This document shows, one piece after another, positions 1-6,378 of a stretch of 11,466 nt of DNA. The notes beneath the pieces are model-generated. The model was not told where the DNA came from, did no database searches, and saw only the letters and a list, made by a program, of their open reading frames with translations. Positions within the stretch are counted from its first letter, which is position 1; each line of letters opens with the position of its first letter. The position numbers and the translations under genes are program-made. Source of the DNA: a bacterium (GTDB taxonomy: Bacteria > Sumerlaeota > Sumerlaeia > MVZB01); contig JAMCWS010000225.1 in NCBI GenBank assembly GCA_023480605.1, forward strand, positions 1-11,466, read 5' to 3'.

Positions 1-54
1 GTCGATTCGGCCTGCGTGTTCGTCAACTGCTCGACCCGCTTCAGCGACGGCGGC
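1..54 (+). repeat. 54-bp inverted copy of an internal proA segment at the window edge
   Basis: Bases 1-54 are a perfect reverse complement of 2565-2618, inside proA. On the plus strand they read as the ProA stretch beginning VDSACVFVNC and ending FSDGG, in sense. Identity stops abruptly: base 55 is A where the proA copy has G, and no similarity follows. The left limit cannot be seen because the match runs to the window edge. An exact match near a common assembler k-mer length, in inverted orientation and interrupting another ORF, suggests a chimeric junction at a contig end. A real inverted duplication is the alternative. Confidence 0.9.
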
Positions 55-909
55 AAAGGTGTCGATCAGGATGGTGAATTGCGGGCCGGCGCTCTTTTCG
101 TAGTTTTCGGGCGCCACGCCCATCGCGTGGCCGGTGTCGGGGTAGACGGTGACGCGCGAGATCGAGTTCCACCCTTGAAACGCCATCTGGCGGGGGTCAT
201 GCGAGTAGCCGCGCAGGAAGTGGATTTGCAGGAAGCGCAGGTTGCCCGAGAAGGCCAGCAACAGGCCGGCGACAGCCATCACCGCCAGCGCGCCCGCCAG
301 GCGCGCGGAGCCGCCCGGTCCGCGCGCGTCGCCCAGCACCAGCACGACCGCCGCCAGCGCGGTGATCACGGCCACGCCGACGATGAAGCCCGGCCCGCCC
401 AGGCGCGCGATGAGTGGGGCGAACAGCAGGCAGCCGAGCGATGCGCCCGCCAGATCGGCGCAATAAAGGCGGTTGGTCTGGCGCGGGAAGCGCGTCAGCG
501 CCAGCGCCACCGCCACGCCCGAACAGGTGAAGGGCACCGCCAGGGCCAGGCTCACCAGGATGAGCTGGCCGACGATGACGCGATTGTTGGCCATGTCATA
601 GCGGATCGCGAGCATGACGGCCAGGGCGGCCACGGTGGTCAAGGCAAAGGCCATCGACATGCGGCTCATCCAGCGCCCGGCCCGGTCGGGGTGAAAGACG
701 CCTGGAAAAAAGTGGACGATCACGCCGCCGAACGCCAGGCCAAACAAGGTGACCGAAACGGCGAAAAAGGCCATGTGATAATAAATCAAGACGCTGAAGA
801 GGCGCGTAAGGCCCAGTTCGAGCAGGAGCGTGGAGAGCGTAATCAAAAATAGGCCTGCATAGATGGCCCCGCCGGGGCGACCGGAGGGCGTCGTTGGTTG
901 GCGATTCAT
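1..909 (-). CDS. Polytopic membrane protein, N-terminal part of a fused membrane/spermidine-synthase-like protein (partial, chimeric 3' end)
   Basis: The reverse strand encodes 303 codons open to the window edge, starting at ATG 907-909 and preceded by an in-frame TGA. About seven hydrophobic segments are visible, near residues 15-35, 40-68, 84-102, 112-138, 150-170, 172-193 and 203-221. The early LLLELGLTRLFSV and the following YYHMAFFAVSVTLFGLAFGG are typical of integral-membrane proteins that carry a C-terminal spermidine-synthase-like domain. The later WNSISRVTVYP and FTILID segments fit the start of that soluble domain. Only residues 1 to about 285 are native: the codons from bases 1-54 are antisense proA sequence and should not be trusted. 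The catalytic part is therefore absent and no substrate can be named. No strong Shine-Dalgarno precedes the ATG. The gene lies downstream of the MFS gene on the same strand after 159 bp. Confidence 0.72.
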   Translation of the reverse strand, partial: MNRQPTTPSGRPGGAIYAGLFLITLSTLLLELGLTRLFSVLIYYHMAFFAVSVTLFGLAFGGVIVHFFPGVFHPDRAGRWMSRMSMAFALTTVAALAVMLAIRYDMANNRVIVGQLILVSLALAVPFTCSGVAVALALTRFPRQTNRLYCADLAGASLGCLLFAPLIARLGGPGFIVGVAVITALAAVVLVLGDARGPGGSARLAGALAVMAVAGLLLAFSGNLRFLQIHFLRGYSHDPRQMAFQGWNSISRVTVYPDTGHAMGVAPENYEKSAGPQFTILIDTFAAVAEAGRAVDEHAGRID

Positions 910-991
910 GCAGTCGAATTCCAAAGAGGCGATGATGGCGGCCCCGGCTCAGGCCGACGCGGATCGGGGCGTCAATTCCACGACCCGGACC

Positions 992-1020
992 AGTGTATCA
1001 GCGAAGGGAATCGAATCCAA
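992..1020 (-). promoter_or_regulatory. Weak candidate promoter for the membrane-protein gene
   Basis: On the minus strand TTGGAT (1015-1020) is followed after 17 bases by TACACT (992-997), about 80 bases before the ATG at 909. The -35 matches consensus at three of six positions and the -10 at four of six. It sits in the 159-bp gap after the MFS stop. Sequence resemblance only; the gene could equally be read through from the MFS gene. Confidence 0.28.
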
Positions 1021-1068
1021 GCGGCCAATTACGCGAAAGCGGGCGCGTGCACACGCCGATCGACCGAA

Positions 1069-2268
1069 TCACCGGCCTGCGGCGCCGACGGGGCCGGCGG
1101 GGCGGATCGCGTACAAGAGGACACAGGCCGCCGCCGCGAGGGCCGCGCCCATGCCAAAGGCCACGGACGATCCCCATTCGTACCAGATAAAACCGAACAA
1201 TGCACTGGCCGGCAACGCCCCCAGGCCGATGACGCCGTGGTAATAGCCGAAGGCCGTGCCGCGCAGATTCTTGGGCACCAGCGAGGCGATCCATAATTTT
1301 TCGGCCGGCTCGGTCAGGCCGTAATAAATGCCATAGGCTAGAAAGATGGCGATGAGGGCCGCCTCGGAAGTGAAGCGGGCGAAGGCCAGGTAAACGAGGG
1401 CATAGAAGGCCCAGCCGATGACGATCGGCAAGCGCGAACCGACGCGATCGGCCCAGCGCCCTCCCCGGTAAGTCGAAACCATTTTCACCACGTGGTGCAA
1501 GGCCCAGAGGATCGCGAGCCACTCGGCATCGACGCCCGCATCCTTGAGGCGCAGGATAAGGAAAGCGTCGGTCGAATTACCCAGCGTGAAAATGAAAAGG
1601 ACCAGCAACAGAAGCTTGAAATCGCGGCCAAGGTCGCCCCAGTGCCGGCGAAGGCCGAGAGGTTTGTAGTCGCCGGCGGCGAGAGGTTTGTCCTCGTGGA
1701 TGCCCCAGACGAGGACGCCCATGACGACCGCGGCGGGGATGAACGCCAGCAGGAAGACAACGCGCAGATGCAAACCGAGCGCAATCAATCCGGCGGCAAC
1801 GAGCGGCCCGACGACGGCGCCGGCGTGATCGAGCGAGCGATGGAACCCGAAGGCGGTGCCGCGCATCGAGGGGTCGGTCACATCGGTGATGAGGGCGTCG
1901 CGCGGCGAGGTGCGCAGGCCCTTGCCGACGCGGTCGAGGAAGCGCATCAGGAGCACAAACCACCAGCCCATCGCCACGCCAATAAGCGGGCGCACCAGAC
2001 CCGCCAGTCCGTAACCCCAGATGATGAAGGGCCGACGCCGGCGGATGCGGTCGGTCCAGAGGCCCGAGACAATCTTGAGAATCGAGGCGGTCGATTCCGC
2101 GATCCCCTCGATCACGCCAATGGCAATCGCCCCCGCCCCCAGCACGCTCGTGAGAAACACCGGTAATAGGGGGTAGATCATCTCGCTGGAGAAATCGGTG
2201 AAGAAGCTGGCGATCCCCAAAACAATCACGGCCCGGGGCAGAAGGCGAAAGGAGGACTTGGGGGACAT
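1069..2268 (-). CDS. MFS transporter, 12-TM type
   Basis: The 399-residue protein is full length for the major facilitator superfamily, which moves small solutes across the inner membrane by proton or ion coupling. Near the N-terminus FFTDFSSEMIYPLLPVFL is characteristic of MJ1317-like MFS proteins. The loop between helices 2 and 3 carries the motif-A-like GLWTDRIRRRRP (residues 69-80), and a second copy, GRWADRVGSRLP, occurs at 270-281 in the C-terminal half. RGTAFG also occurs twice (136-141 and 336-341), showing the internal pseudo-symmetry of the fold. DRVGKGLRTSPRD (112-124) is well conserved in this subgroup. ATG 2268 is preceded by AAAGGAA about 11 bases upstream. The substrate cannot be predicted. 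The gene follows proA on the same strand after 170 bp that contain a tandem repeat and a hairpin, so co-transcription is doubtful. Confidence 0.9.
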   Translation of the reverse strand: MSPKSSFRLLPRAVIVLGIASFFTDFSSEMIYPLLPVFLTSVLGAGAIAIGVIEGIAESTASILKIVSGLWTDRIRRRRPFIIWGYGLAGLVRPLIGVAMGWWFVLLMRFLDRVGKGLRTSPRDALITDVTDPSMRGTAFGFHRSLDHAGAVVGPLVAAGLIALGLHLRVVFLLAFIPAAVVMGVLVWGIHEDKPLAAGDYKPLGLRRHWGDLGRDFKLLLLVLFIFTLGNSTDAFLILRLKDAGVDAEWLAILWALHHVVKMVSTYRGGRWADRVGSRLPIVIGWAFYALVYLAFARFTSEAALIAIFLAYGIYYGLTEPAEKLWIASLVPKNLRGTAFGYYHGVIGLGALPASALFGFIWYEWGSSVAFGMGAALAAAACVLLYAIRPAGPVGAAGR

Positions 2269-2313
2269 GGGCGGGGGTTTCCTTTGGGGATGCGAGGTTC
2301 TGGGTGAAACGGG

Positions 2314-2360
2314 ATGGGACTTATGGGCTTATGGGACCTATGGGACGGATGCGACCTATG
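2314..2360. repeat. Degenerate 9-bp tandem repeat (ATGGGACNT)
   Basis: Five consecutive units of consensus ATGGGAC(C/T)T run from 2314 to 2357, followed by a final ATG: ATGGGACTT, ATGGGCTT (8 bp, one base lost), ATGGGACCT, ATGGGACGG, ATGCGACCT. It lies in the gap between proA and the MFS gene. Similar CCCATAAGTCCCATAGG-type intergenic repeats are, from memory, frequent in several uncultivated bacterial groups. No function is known to me. It is unlikely to be coding. Confidence 0.75.
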
Positions 2361-2402
2361 TAATTAGCTGGGACCTGGCATCGAACGTCTCACCGGTGCC
2401 TC

Positions 2403-2427
2403 GGAGGCCGGCCGGCCCTTGGCCTCC
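2403..2427. terminator. Hairpin downstream of proA, possible terminator without T-tract
   Basis: GGAGGCC (2403-2409) pairs perfectly with GGCCTCC (2421-2427) around an 11-base loop, 12 bases beyond the proA stop codon. No T-run follows on either strand, so it would be at best a weak or factor-assisted terminator. It could instead protect the 3' end of the transcript. Confidence 0.35.
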
Positions 2428-2438
2428 AGTCTACGGCC

Positions 2439-3758
2439 TCACTGCCTTAGTTGTCCCTGGCCGAAGGCGATGAACTTGAGCGTGGTCAGTTCTTTCAGGC
2501 CCATCGGGCCGCGAGCGTGGAGCTTGTCGGTCGAGATGCCGATCTCGCAGCCCATGCCGAACTCGCCGCCGTCGCTGAAGCGGGTCGAGCAGTTGACGAA
2601 CACGCAGGCCGAATCGACCGCCGCGAGGAACCGCATCGCCGTGGGGTGATCGTCCGTCACGATGGCATCGGTATGGTGCGAACCGTGGGTGTTGATGAAT
2701 TCGATCGCCGCGTCGGCCGAGTCGACAACGCCGGCCGTGATGATCAGGTCGAGGTATTCGGTATCCCAATCCTCGGCAGCGGCGGCCTTGAGGCCCGGCA
2801 CGAGCGCGCGCAGGCGCTCGTCGGCGCGTACCTCGACGCCGGCGGCCGCGAGTGTACGAATTATTTCGGCGCCCAGACCGGCGGCCACGTCCCGGTGGAC
2901 GAGGAGCGACTCGGCAGCGTTACAGACCCCCGGCCGCTGGGTCTTGGCGTTGAGGACGATCTCCGCCGCCATCTTCGGGTCGGCGGCTCGGTCGACGTAA
3001 ACAAAACAGTTGCCGTCGTAGTGCTTGATGACCGGGATGGTGGAGTTTTTGACGACCATCTCGATCAGGCTCTTGCCGCCGCGCGGGATGATCAGGTCGA
3101 CGCGGTCGTTGCGCGTGAGCAGCTCGCCGATGGCGGCGCGGTCGGTGGTCGGCACCAGTTGCACCGATCCTTCGGGCAAACCGGCGCCCCGGCCGGCCTC
3201 GTTCATTAGGCGGGCGATGACCGCGTTGGAATGGAACGCCTCCTTGCCGCCGCGGAGGATGACGGCGTTGCCTGACTTGACGCACAGGCAGCCGGCGTCG
3301 GCCGTGACGTTGGGGCGCGATTCGTAGATGATGCCGATCACGCCGATGGAGACGCGCATCCGCCCGACGCGCAGGCCATTGGGGCGCGGCTTGACGTCCA
3401 GGATCTCGCCCACCGGGTCATCGAGGGCGGCGACTTGTTCGAGGGCCGCGGCCATCGCCTCGATGCGCTTGTCGGTCAGTTCCAGCCGGTCGAGCATCGC
3501 GGCCGACAGCCCCGCGGCGCGGCCGGCTTCGAGGTCGCGGGCGTTTTCGCGCCGGAATTCGGCCGCGTCGGCGCGAAACGAGGCGGCCATCGCCAGCAGG
3601 GCGCGGTTTTTGACCGCCGTCGGGCAGGTGGCCAGAGCGCGCGCGGCCGCCCGGGCGCGGGCCGTCAGGTCGTCGATCAGCGATCGAATCGATTCGGATG
3701 AACCGGCGGTGGGACCGGCGGCGCGGCCGATGGAGATAAGGGCATCGGATTCGGTCAT
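2439..3758 (-). CDS. proA: Glutamate-5-semialdehyde dehydrogenase (gamma-glutamyl phosphate reductase)
   Basis: ProA reduces gamma-glutamyl phosphate with NADPH to glutamate-5-semialdehyde, the second step of proline synthesis from glutamate, in the cytoplasm. The 439-residue product is slightly longer than the roughly 417 residues typical, through an N-terminal extension of about 22 residues. The catalytic cysteine is Cys279 in QRPGVCNAAES. The IIYESRPNVTADA (143-155) and NAVILRGGKEAFHSN (164-178) segments, PRGGKSLI (225-232), and the C-terminal signature from FVNCSTRFSDGGEFGMG to STDKLHARGP (387-418) are all intact. The frame is open further upstream to 3959, but ATG 3758 has a GGGGAG Shine-Dalgarno 7 bases away and the upstream codons would overlap the dedA promoter and start. 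proB is not in the window. Bases 2565-2618 recur inverted at the window's left edge. Confidence 0.97.
   Translation of the reverse strand: MTESDALISIGRAAGPTAGSSESIRSLIDDLTARARAAARALATCPTAVKNRALLAMAASFRADAAEFRRENARDLEAGRAAGLSAAMLDRLELTDKRIEAMAAALEQVAALDDPVGEILDVKPRPNGLRVGRMRVSIGVIGIIYESRPNVTADAGCLCVKSGNAVILRGGKEAFHSNAVIARLMNEAGRGAGLPEGSVQLVPTTDRAAIGELLTRNDRVDLIIPRGGKSLIEMVVKNSTIPVIKHYDGNCFVYVDRAADPKMAAEIVLNAKTQRPGVCNAAESLLVHRDVAAGLGAEIIRTLAAAGVEVRADERLRALVPGLKAAAAEDWDTEYLDLIITAGVVDSADAAIEFINTHGSHHTDAIVTDDHPTAMRFLAAVDSACVFVNCSTRFSDGGEFGMGCEIGISTDKLHARGPMGLKELTTLKFIAFGQGQLRQ
2565..2618 (-). repeat. proA arm of the 54-bp inverted repeat
   Basis: This stretch encodes the conserved ProA C-terminal signature (about residues 381-398) and is the source-like copy of bases 1-54. 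Here it sits in an intact gene, so it is presumably the authentic copy. Confidence 0.9.
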
Positions 3759-3765
3759 GGACTTT

Positions 3766-3771
3766 CTCCCC
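3766..3771 (-). promoter_or_regulatory. Shine-Dalgarno of proA
   Basis: GGGGAG on the minus strand lies 7 bases before ATG 3758. It decides in favour of this start over the longer open frame reaching to 3959. Confidence 0.75.
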
Positions 3772-3789
3772 GGAGGCGGAAAATAACCG

Positions 3790-3818
3790 AGTATACTTGT
3801 CTTTCGGCGCGCGGTCGA
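3790..3818 (-). promoter_or_regulatory. proA promoter (sigma70-like)
   Basis: On the minus strand TCGACC (3813-3818) is followed after exactly 17 bases by TATACT (3790-3795), leaving about 25 bases of leader before the proA Shine-Dalgarno. The -10 matches consensus at five of six positions, the -35 at four of six. It lies back to back with the dedA promoter, the -35 boxes being 9 bases apart. Confidence 0.6.
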
Positions 3819-3827
3819 GTATTTGAT

Positions 3828-3856
3828 TTGACACGGCGGGAAGGGGCTCGGATACT
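3828..3856 (+). promoter_or_regulatory. dedA promoter (sigma70-like)
   Basis: A perfect TTGACA (3828-3833), a 17-base spacer and GATACT (3851-3856, four of six) precede the dedA ATG by about 64 bases. This is the best -35 in the window. Transcription would start near 3863 and give a leader of about 58 bases. Confidence 0.65.
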
Positions 3857-3920
3857 TTAGAGGTCCGCGCCTTGGGTGGGCAAGAACGCCACCGGGGCCA
3901 GCGCCATCGCGAGGCCATTC

Positions 3921-4667
3921 ATGGAAACACTGTTCCACGTTAAAGACATCATCCTCCACCTGAACAAGTATTTGCCCGGCATCATCTTGAATTACGGCAG
4001 CTGGACTTATGGAATCCTGTTTGCCGTCATCTTTTGTGAAACGGGGTTGGTCGTGACGCCGTTTCTGCCGGGTGACTCACTGCTGTTCGCGACGGGAACG
4101 CTGACGACCCCGAACCCCTACGGGGCGCACCTGAACCTGGGCGTCGCGCTGGTGCTCCTCTCCGCCGCGGCCATCCTGGGCGATGCCGCCAATTACGCGA
4201 TCGGCTATTTTTTCGGTTCCCGGTTGCTGGCGCGGAAGAATTCGCGGCTCTTCAAGAAGGAGTATATCGACCGGACGCACGCCTTTTACGAGAAATACGG
4301 CAAGATGACGATCATCCTGGCGCGGTTTGTTCCCATCGTGCGCACCTTCGCGCCCTTTTTGGCCGGCATGGGACGGATGCGTTATTTCGAATTTGCCACT
4401 TATAATGTGGTAGGCGGCGTGGCGTGGATTTCCCTTTTTTTATTGGCCGGCCACTTCTTCGGCAACCTGGCCTTCGTACAGAAAAATTTTTCGACGGTGA
4501 TCCTGGCCATCATTATCATTTCGATCCTGCCTATTGTGTTTGAGTATCTGAAACACCGCTATAGTGCCAAAATCGATTCAACCAAGGCCAATGAGTGCAC
4601 GACGCCGGGGTGTTGCGGCGGGGCCGCCGAGCCCGCCGAATCCTCCAATGTGCATTCAGATCGATGA
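3921..4667 (+). CDS. DedA-family membrane protein (SNARE-associated/VTT domain)
   Basis: DedA proteins are inner-membrane transporters, several of which recycle undecaprenyl phosphate or other lipids and support membrane potential and envelope integrity. The 248-residue protein has the family's key residues: acidic Glu40 and Asp52 in ETGLVVTPFLPGDSLL, and Arg135 and Arg141 in ARFVPIVRTFAPFLAGMGRM. Their spacings (12 and 6) match the essential E39/D51 and R130/R136 of E. coli YqjA as I recall them. Hydrophobic segments lie near 28-60, 74-100, 128-150, 160-184 and 190-210. The C-terminus carries an unusual soluble tail of about 35 residues with three cysteines (226, 231, 232; CTTPGCCGG). The frame could begin at GTG 3876, but ATG 3921 fits the usual N-terminus and has GAGG 9 bases away. 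The gene is less GC-rich than its neighbours (26 of 60 bases GC in 4381-4440). Confidence 0.93.
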   Translation: METLFHVKDIILHLNKYLPGIILNYGSWTYGILFAVIFCETGLVVTPFLPGDSLLFATGTLTTPNPYGAHLNLGVALVLLSAAAILGDAANYAIGYFFGSRLLARKNSRLFKKEYIDRTHAFYEKYGKMTIILARFVPIVRTFAPFLAGMGRMRYFEFATYNVVGGVAWISLFLLAGHFFGNLAFVQKNFSTVILAIIIISILPIVFEYLKHRYSAKIDSTKANECTTPGCCGGAAEPAESSNVHSDR

Positions 4668-4720
4668 ACTGATGTAAGGTTCCGTGTGGAAATCAAATTA
4701 CAGTTCATCTTGTAGACCTG

Positions 4721-4840
4721 ATGACCAATGTGCGCGTTGAGATGACGCCGTACGTCGTCGTCGCCTCGGCAGTGCTGATTGTCGGCTACGTCCTTTGGGT
4801 GCGCCGCAAGCGGCGGCGGGCAAACGACGAAGGAGAATAA
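4721..4840 (+). CDS. Small single-span membrane protein (hypothetical, CcmD-like in appearance)
   Basis: A 39-codon ORF follows dedA by 53 bases. It contains one hydrophobic span, PYVVVASAVLIVGYVLWV (residues 10-27), followed by a strongly basic RRKRRR and a short acidic tail (NDEGE), the usual inside-positive pattern of tiny membrane proteins. Its shape recalls CcmD, but no cytochrome c maturation genes are present, so that name is not warranted. ATG 4721 lacks a clear Shine-Dalgarno; GTG 4730 or ATG 4742 are possible starts that keep the span. The stop is followed at once by a hairpin, which supports a real gene end. Confidence 0.5.
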   Translation: MTNVRVEMTPYVVVASAVLIVGYVLWVRRKRRRANDEGE

Positions 4841-4841
4841 G

Positions 4842-4859
4842 GTTGCGAGATGTCGCAGC
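4842..4859. terminator. Hairpin between convergent genes, possible bidirectional terminator
   Basis: TGCGA (4844-4848) and TCGCA (4853-4857) pair around the 4-base loop GATG. The stem extends by a T-G wobble and a G-C pair to 4842-4859. It starts 2 bases after the small ORF's stop and lies 18 bases past the oxidoreductase stop on the other strand. No long T-tract is present; on the minus strand the downstream side is mildly T-rich. The position between convergent genes favours a terminator role. Confidence 0.45.
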
Positions 4860-4876
4860 GCGGCTCCGGCCACGCC

Positions 4877-6148
4877 TCACTTCCCCGGATAGCCCATCTC
4901 TTTCCAGACCTCCTTGGCCGCGGCGACGCCCTTTTTCGACGGCTTGAGCGTTCCCAGAATGCTGGCCGGCAGGCGGCCATAGCCCTGGCGCCAGTGCGAG
5001 GGGAAGGGGGAATAGTTGTCGCCGGCGTAGGGGGCGCGGGCGGCTTCGCTGCGGAAATCGGGCATGTCCAGGGGCGCGCCGTTCGCCAGCGCGCTCTTCC
5101 ACGCCAAGATGCCGACCGACGACATCGCCACTCCGCGGTAGACGTCCAAATAGGGCTGCTTGCCCGAACGGATGGCGTTGGCGAATTCGTAGCTGGTCCA
5201 GAAATCCCCGCCGCCGTGACCGGCCTGGCGGGCCAGATCGGCGTGCTCGGGCCAGTCGGGCACGTAAGTGCGGTCGGCCGGCTCGTCCGGTTTGCGCATC
5301 CACTCCTCATGCCAGACGCGAATCTGGCCGGGGCCGTAGTAGCCCGGCCCGCGCACCAGTTCCATCGCCCCGCGCGTGCCGTGCACCCGGTACCAATTGC
5401 TGTGACCGGGCAGGTGCAGGCCGAGAATTTTAAACACGGCGCCGTTGTCCATCCGGCAGAGGATGACCGACCCGGGATCGGCGACGCGCGGGGTATCGGC
5501 CTCAAGCTCGGAACGCGCGACCGAAAGACCGTTGACGCGCACGGGCATCGTGTTCGTGATCGCCATGAGCGGCCCGAGGGCGTGGGTGCAGTAATAGGTC
5601 GACGGCATCCACCAGCGCCAATGCTCCAGACCCGGCGAAATCGTCATCCGGGCCCGCGCCGGCATGGGGTGATTGTATTCGCCTTCGGCGTACGTGACGT
5701 CGCCGATCTCGCCGGTTCGGTAAACGCGGGCCATTTCCATGTTGAAGGCCGTGAAAACGGCGTTCTCGGCGAGCATGTAAATGCGGCCGGACTTTTCGAC
5801 GGCCCGGCACAGCGCCACCCCCTCCCCGAGCGTGGCGTTGCAGGTGCATTCGCTCATGACGTGGCGGCCCGCCTCGAGCGCGCGGATGGCGAAGGGGGCA
5901 TGCTCGTGGAAATAATTGGCCAGGATGACGGCGTCCATGTCGTGGGCGAGAAAGGCGTCGTAATCGGTGTAGGTCGCGACGCCGTAACGGCGGCCGACCT
6001 CTTCCAGGCGCGCCTGCCACCGGTCACAAATGGCGACCAGTTTCAGGCCCACGCGCGGCCCCGCGCCCTGCATGAAGCTCTGCCCCCGCCCGACGCCGAC
6101 CACGCCGACGCGGACGGATTTGGTTTTGGAGATGCGTTTGGTGGCCAT
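4877..6148 (-). CDS. Gfo/Idh/MocA-family NAD(P)-dependent oxidoreductase
   Basis: The 423-residue cytoplasmic protein has an N-terminal Rossmann fold with VGVVGVGRGQ (GxGxxG at residues 18-22), followed by DMDAVILANYFHEHAPFAI (70-88), LEAGRHVM (91-98) and the C-terminal substrate domain. These enzymes oxidise or epimerise sugars, inositols and related compounds. The lysine of the usual EKP motif, which positions the nicotinamide and assists catalysis, is missing: the site reads S-E100-C-T-C. The candidate catalytic histidine region is present as YCTHALGP (His189). The length exceeds the 330-380 typical, with a C-terminal extension ending near KEVWKEMGYPGK. ATG 6148 is supported by AGAGGTGA just upstream; the frame is open to 6220. 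There is no Tat signal. Substrate unknown. It stands 131 bp after the micro-ORF and converges on dedA's small follower. Confidence 0.88.
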   Translation of the reverse strand: MATKRISKTKSVRVGVVGVGRGQSFMQGAGPRVGLKLVAICDRWQARLEEVGRRYGVATYTDYDAFLAHDMDAVILANYFHEHAPFAIRALEAGRHVMSECTCNATLGEGVALCRAVEKSGRIYMLAENAVFTAFNMEMARVYRTGEIGDVTYAEGEYNHPMPARARMTISPGLEHWRWWMPSTYYCTHALGPLMAITNTMPVRVNGLSVARSELEADTPRVADPGSVILCRMDNGAVFKILGLHLPGHSNWYRVHGTRGAMELVRGPGYYGPGQIRVWHEEWMRKPDEPADRTYVPDWPEHADLARQAGHGGGDFWTSYEFANAIRSGKQPYLDVYRGVAMSSVGILAWKSALANGAPLDMPDFRSEAARAPYAGDNYSPFPSHWRQGYGRLPASILGTLKPSKKGVAAAKEVWKEMGYPGK

Positions 6149-6152
6149 CCGC

Positions 6153-6160
6153 TCACCTCT
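6153..6160 (-). promoter_or_regulatory. Shine-Dalgarno of the oxidoreductase gene
   Basis: AGAGGTGA on the minus strand, with the GAGG core 7 bases from ATG 6148, selects this start over the upstream ATG at 6220. I see no convincing promoter in the 131-bp gap upstream. Confidence 0.65.
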
Positions 6161-6279
6161 GGCGCGGCCGGCAGGGGCGCTTCGTTCTCTGCGACAGCGA
6201 TCAATGAACCCATCGCCCATGCGCCGCTTTCACGGTTCGCCGTTGCGTTCCGGTTGATCCGCCGTTTTCCGTTTCATGG

Positions 6280-6378
6280 CTATTGGACCGCCGCGGGATT
6301 CCCGGACGCTTTCTTCAGCCGCAGGTAGAAGTCGCGCAGGTCACTGACTTGGCGAATGACCATTTCGAGTTTTGTCAT
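6280..6378 (-). CDS. Micro-ORF overlapping the nucleotidyltransferase 3' end
   Basis: A 32-residue ORF (ATG 6376-6378, stop TAG 6280-6282) starts 38 bases inside the upstream nucleotidyltransferase gene, in another frame, and continues 61 bases past its stop. The peptide begins MTKLEMVIRQVSDLRDFYLR and ends in KKASGNPAAVQ: a charged amphipathic helix with a VSxLRDFYLxLKKA core. From memory, short proteins with a similar VS-x-LR-x-x-x-L-x-L motif occur directly after related nucleotidyltransferases in other genomes. I could not verify this. The overlap suggests translational coupling and a partner or antitoxin-like role (inference). GGAAATTGAGCG before the ATG gives GGAAA about 8 bases upstream. 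Alternatively the peptide could be a frameshifted C-terminal tail of the enzyme. Confidence 0.55.
   Translation of the reverse strand: MTKLEMVIRQVSDLRDFYLRLKKASGNPAAVQ

Noticed and set aside
16..852. Long plus-strand ORF of 278 codons beginning in the proA-like segment
   Set aside because: It is antisense to a convincing membrane protein, is rich in Arg, Gln, His and Gly, and starts in the chimeric bases. It is a high-GC shadow.
1003..1025. GGATTCGATTCC on the minus strand, resembling a tRNA T-loop
   Set aside because: The stem does not extend to five pairs and no acceptor, anticodon or D arm can be folded around it.
4481..4492. 12-bp perfect palindrome GAAAAATTTTTC
   Set aside because: It lies within the dedA coding sequence as ordinary Lys-Asn-Phe codons. 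It is most likely incidental.
4850..6328. Plus-strand ORF of 492 codons opposite the oxidoreductase
   Set aside because: Composition is typical of antisense reading in GC-rich genes and no family motif is seen, whereas the minus strand encodes a clear Gfo/Idh/MocA protein.
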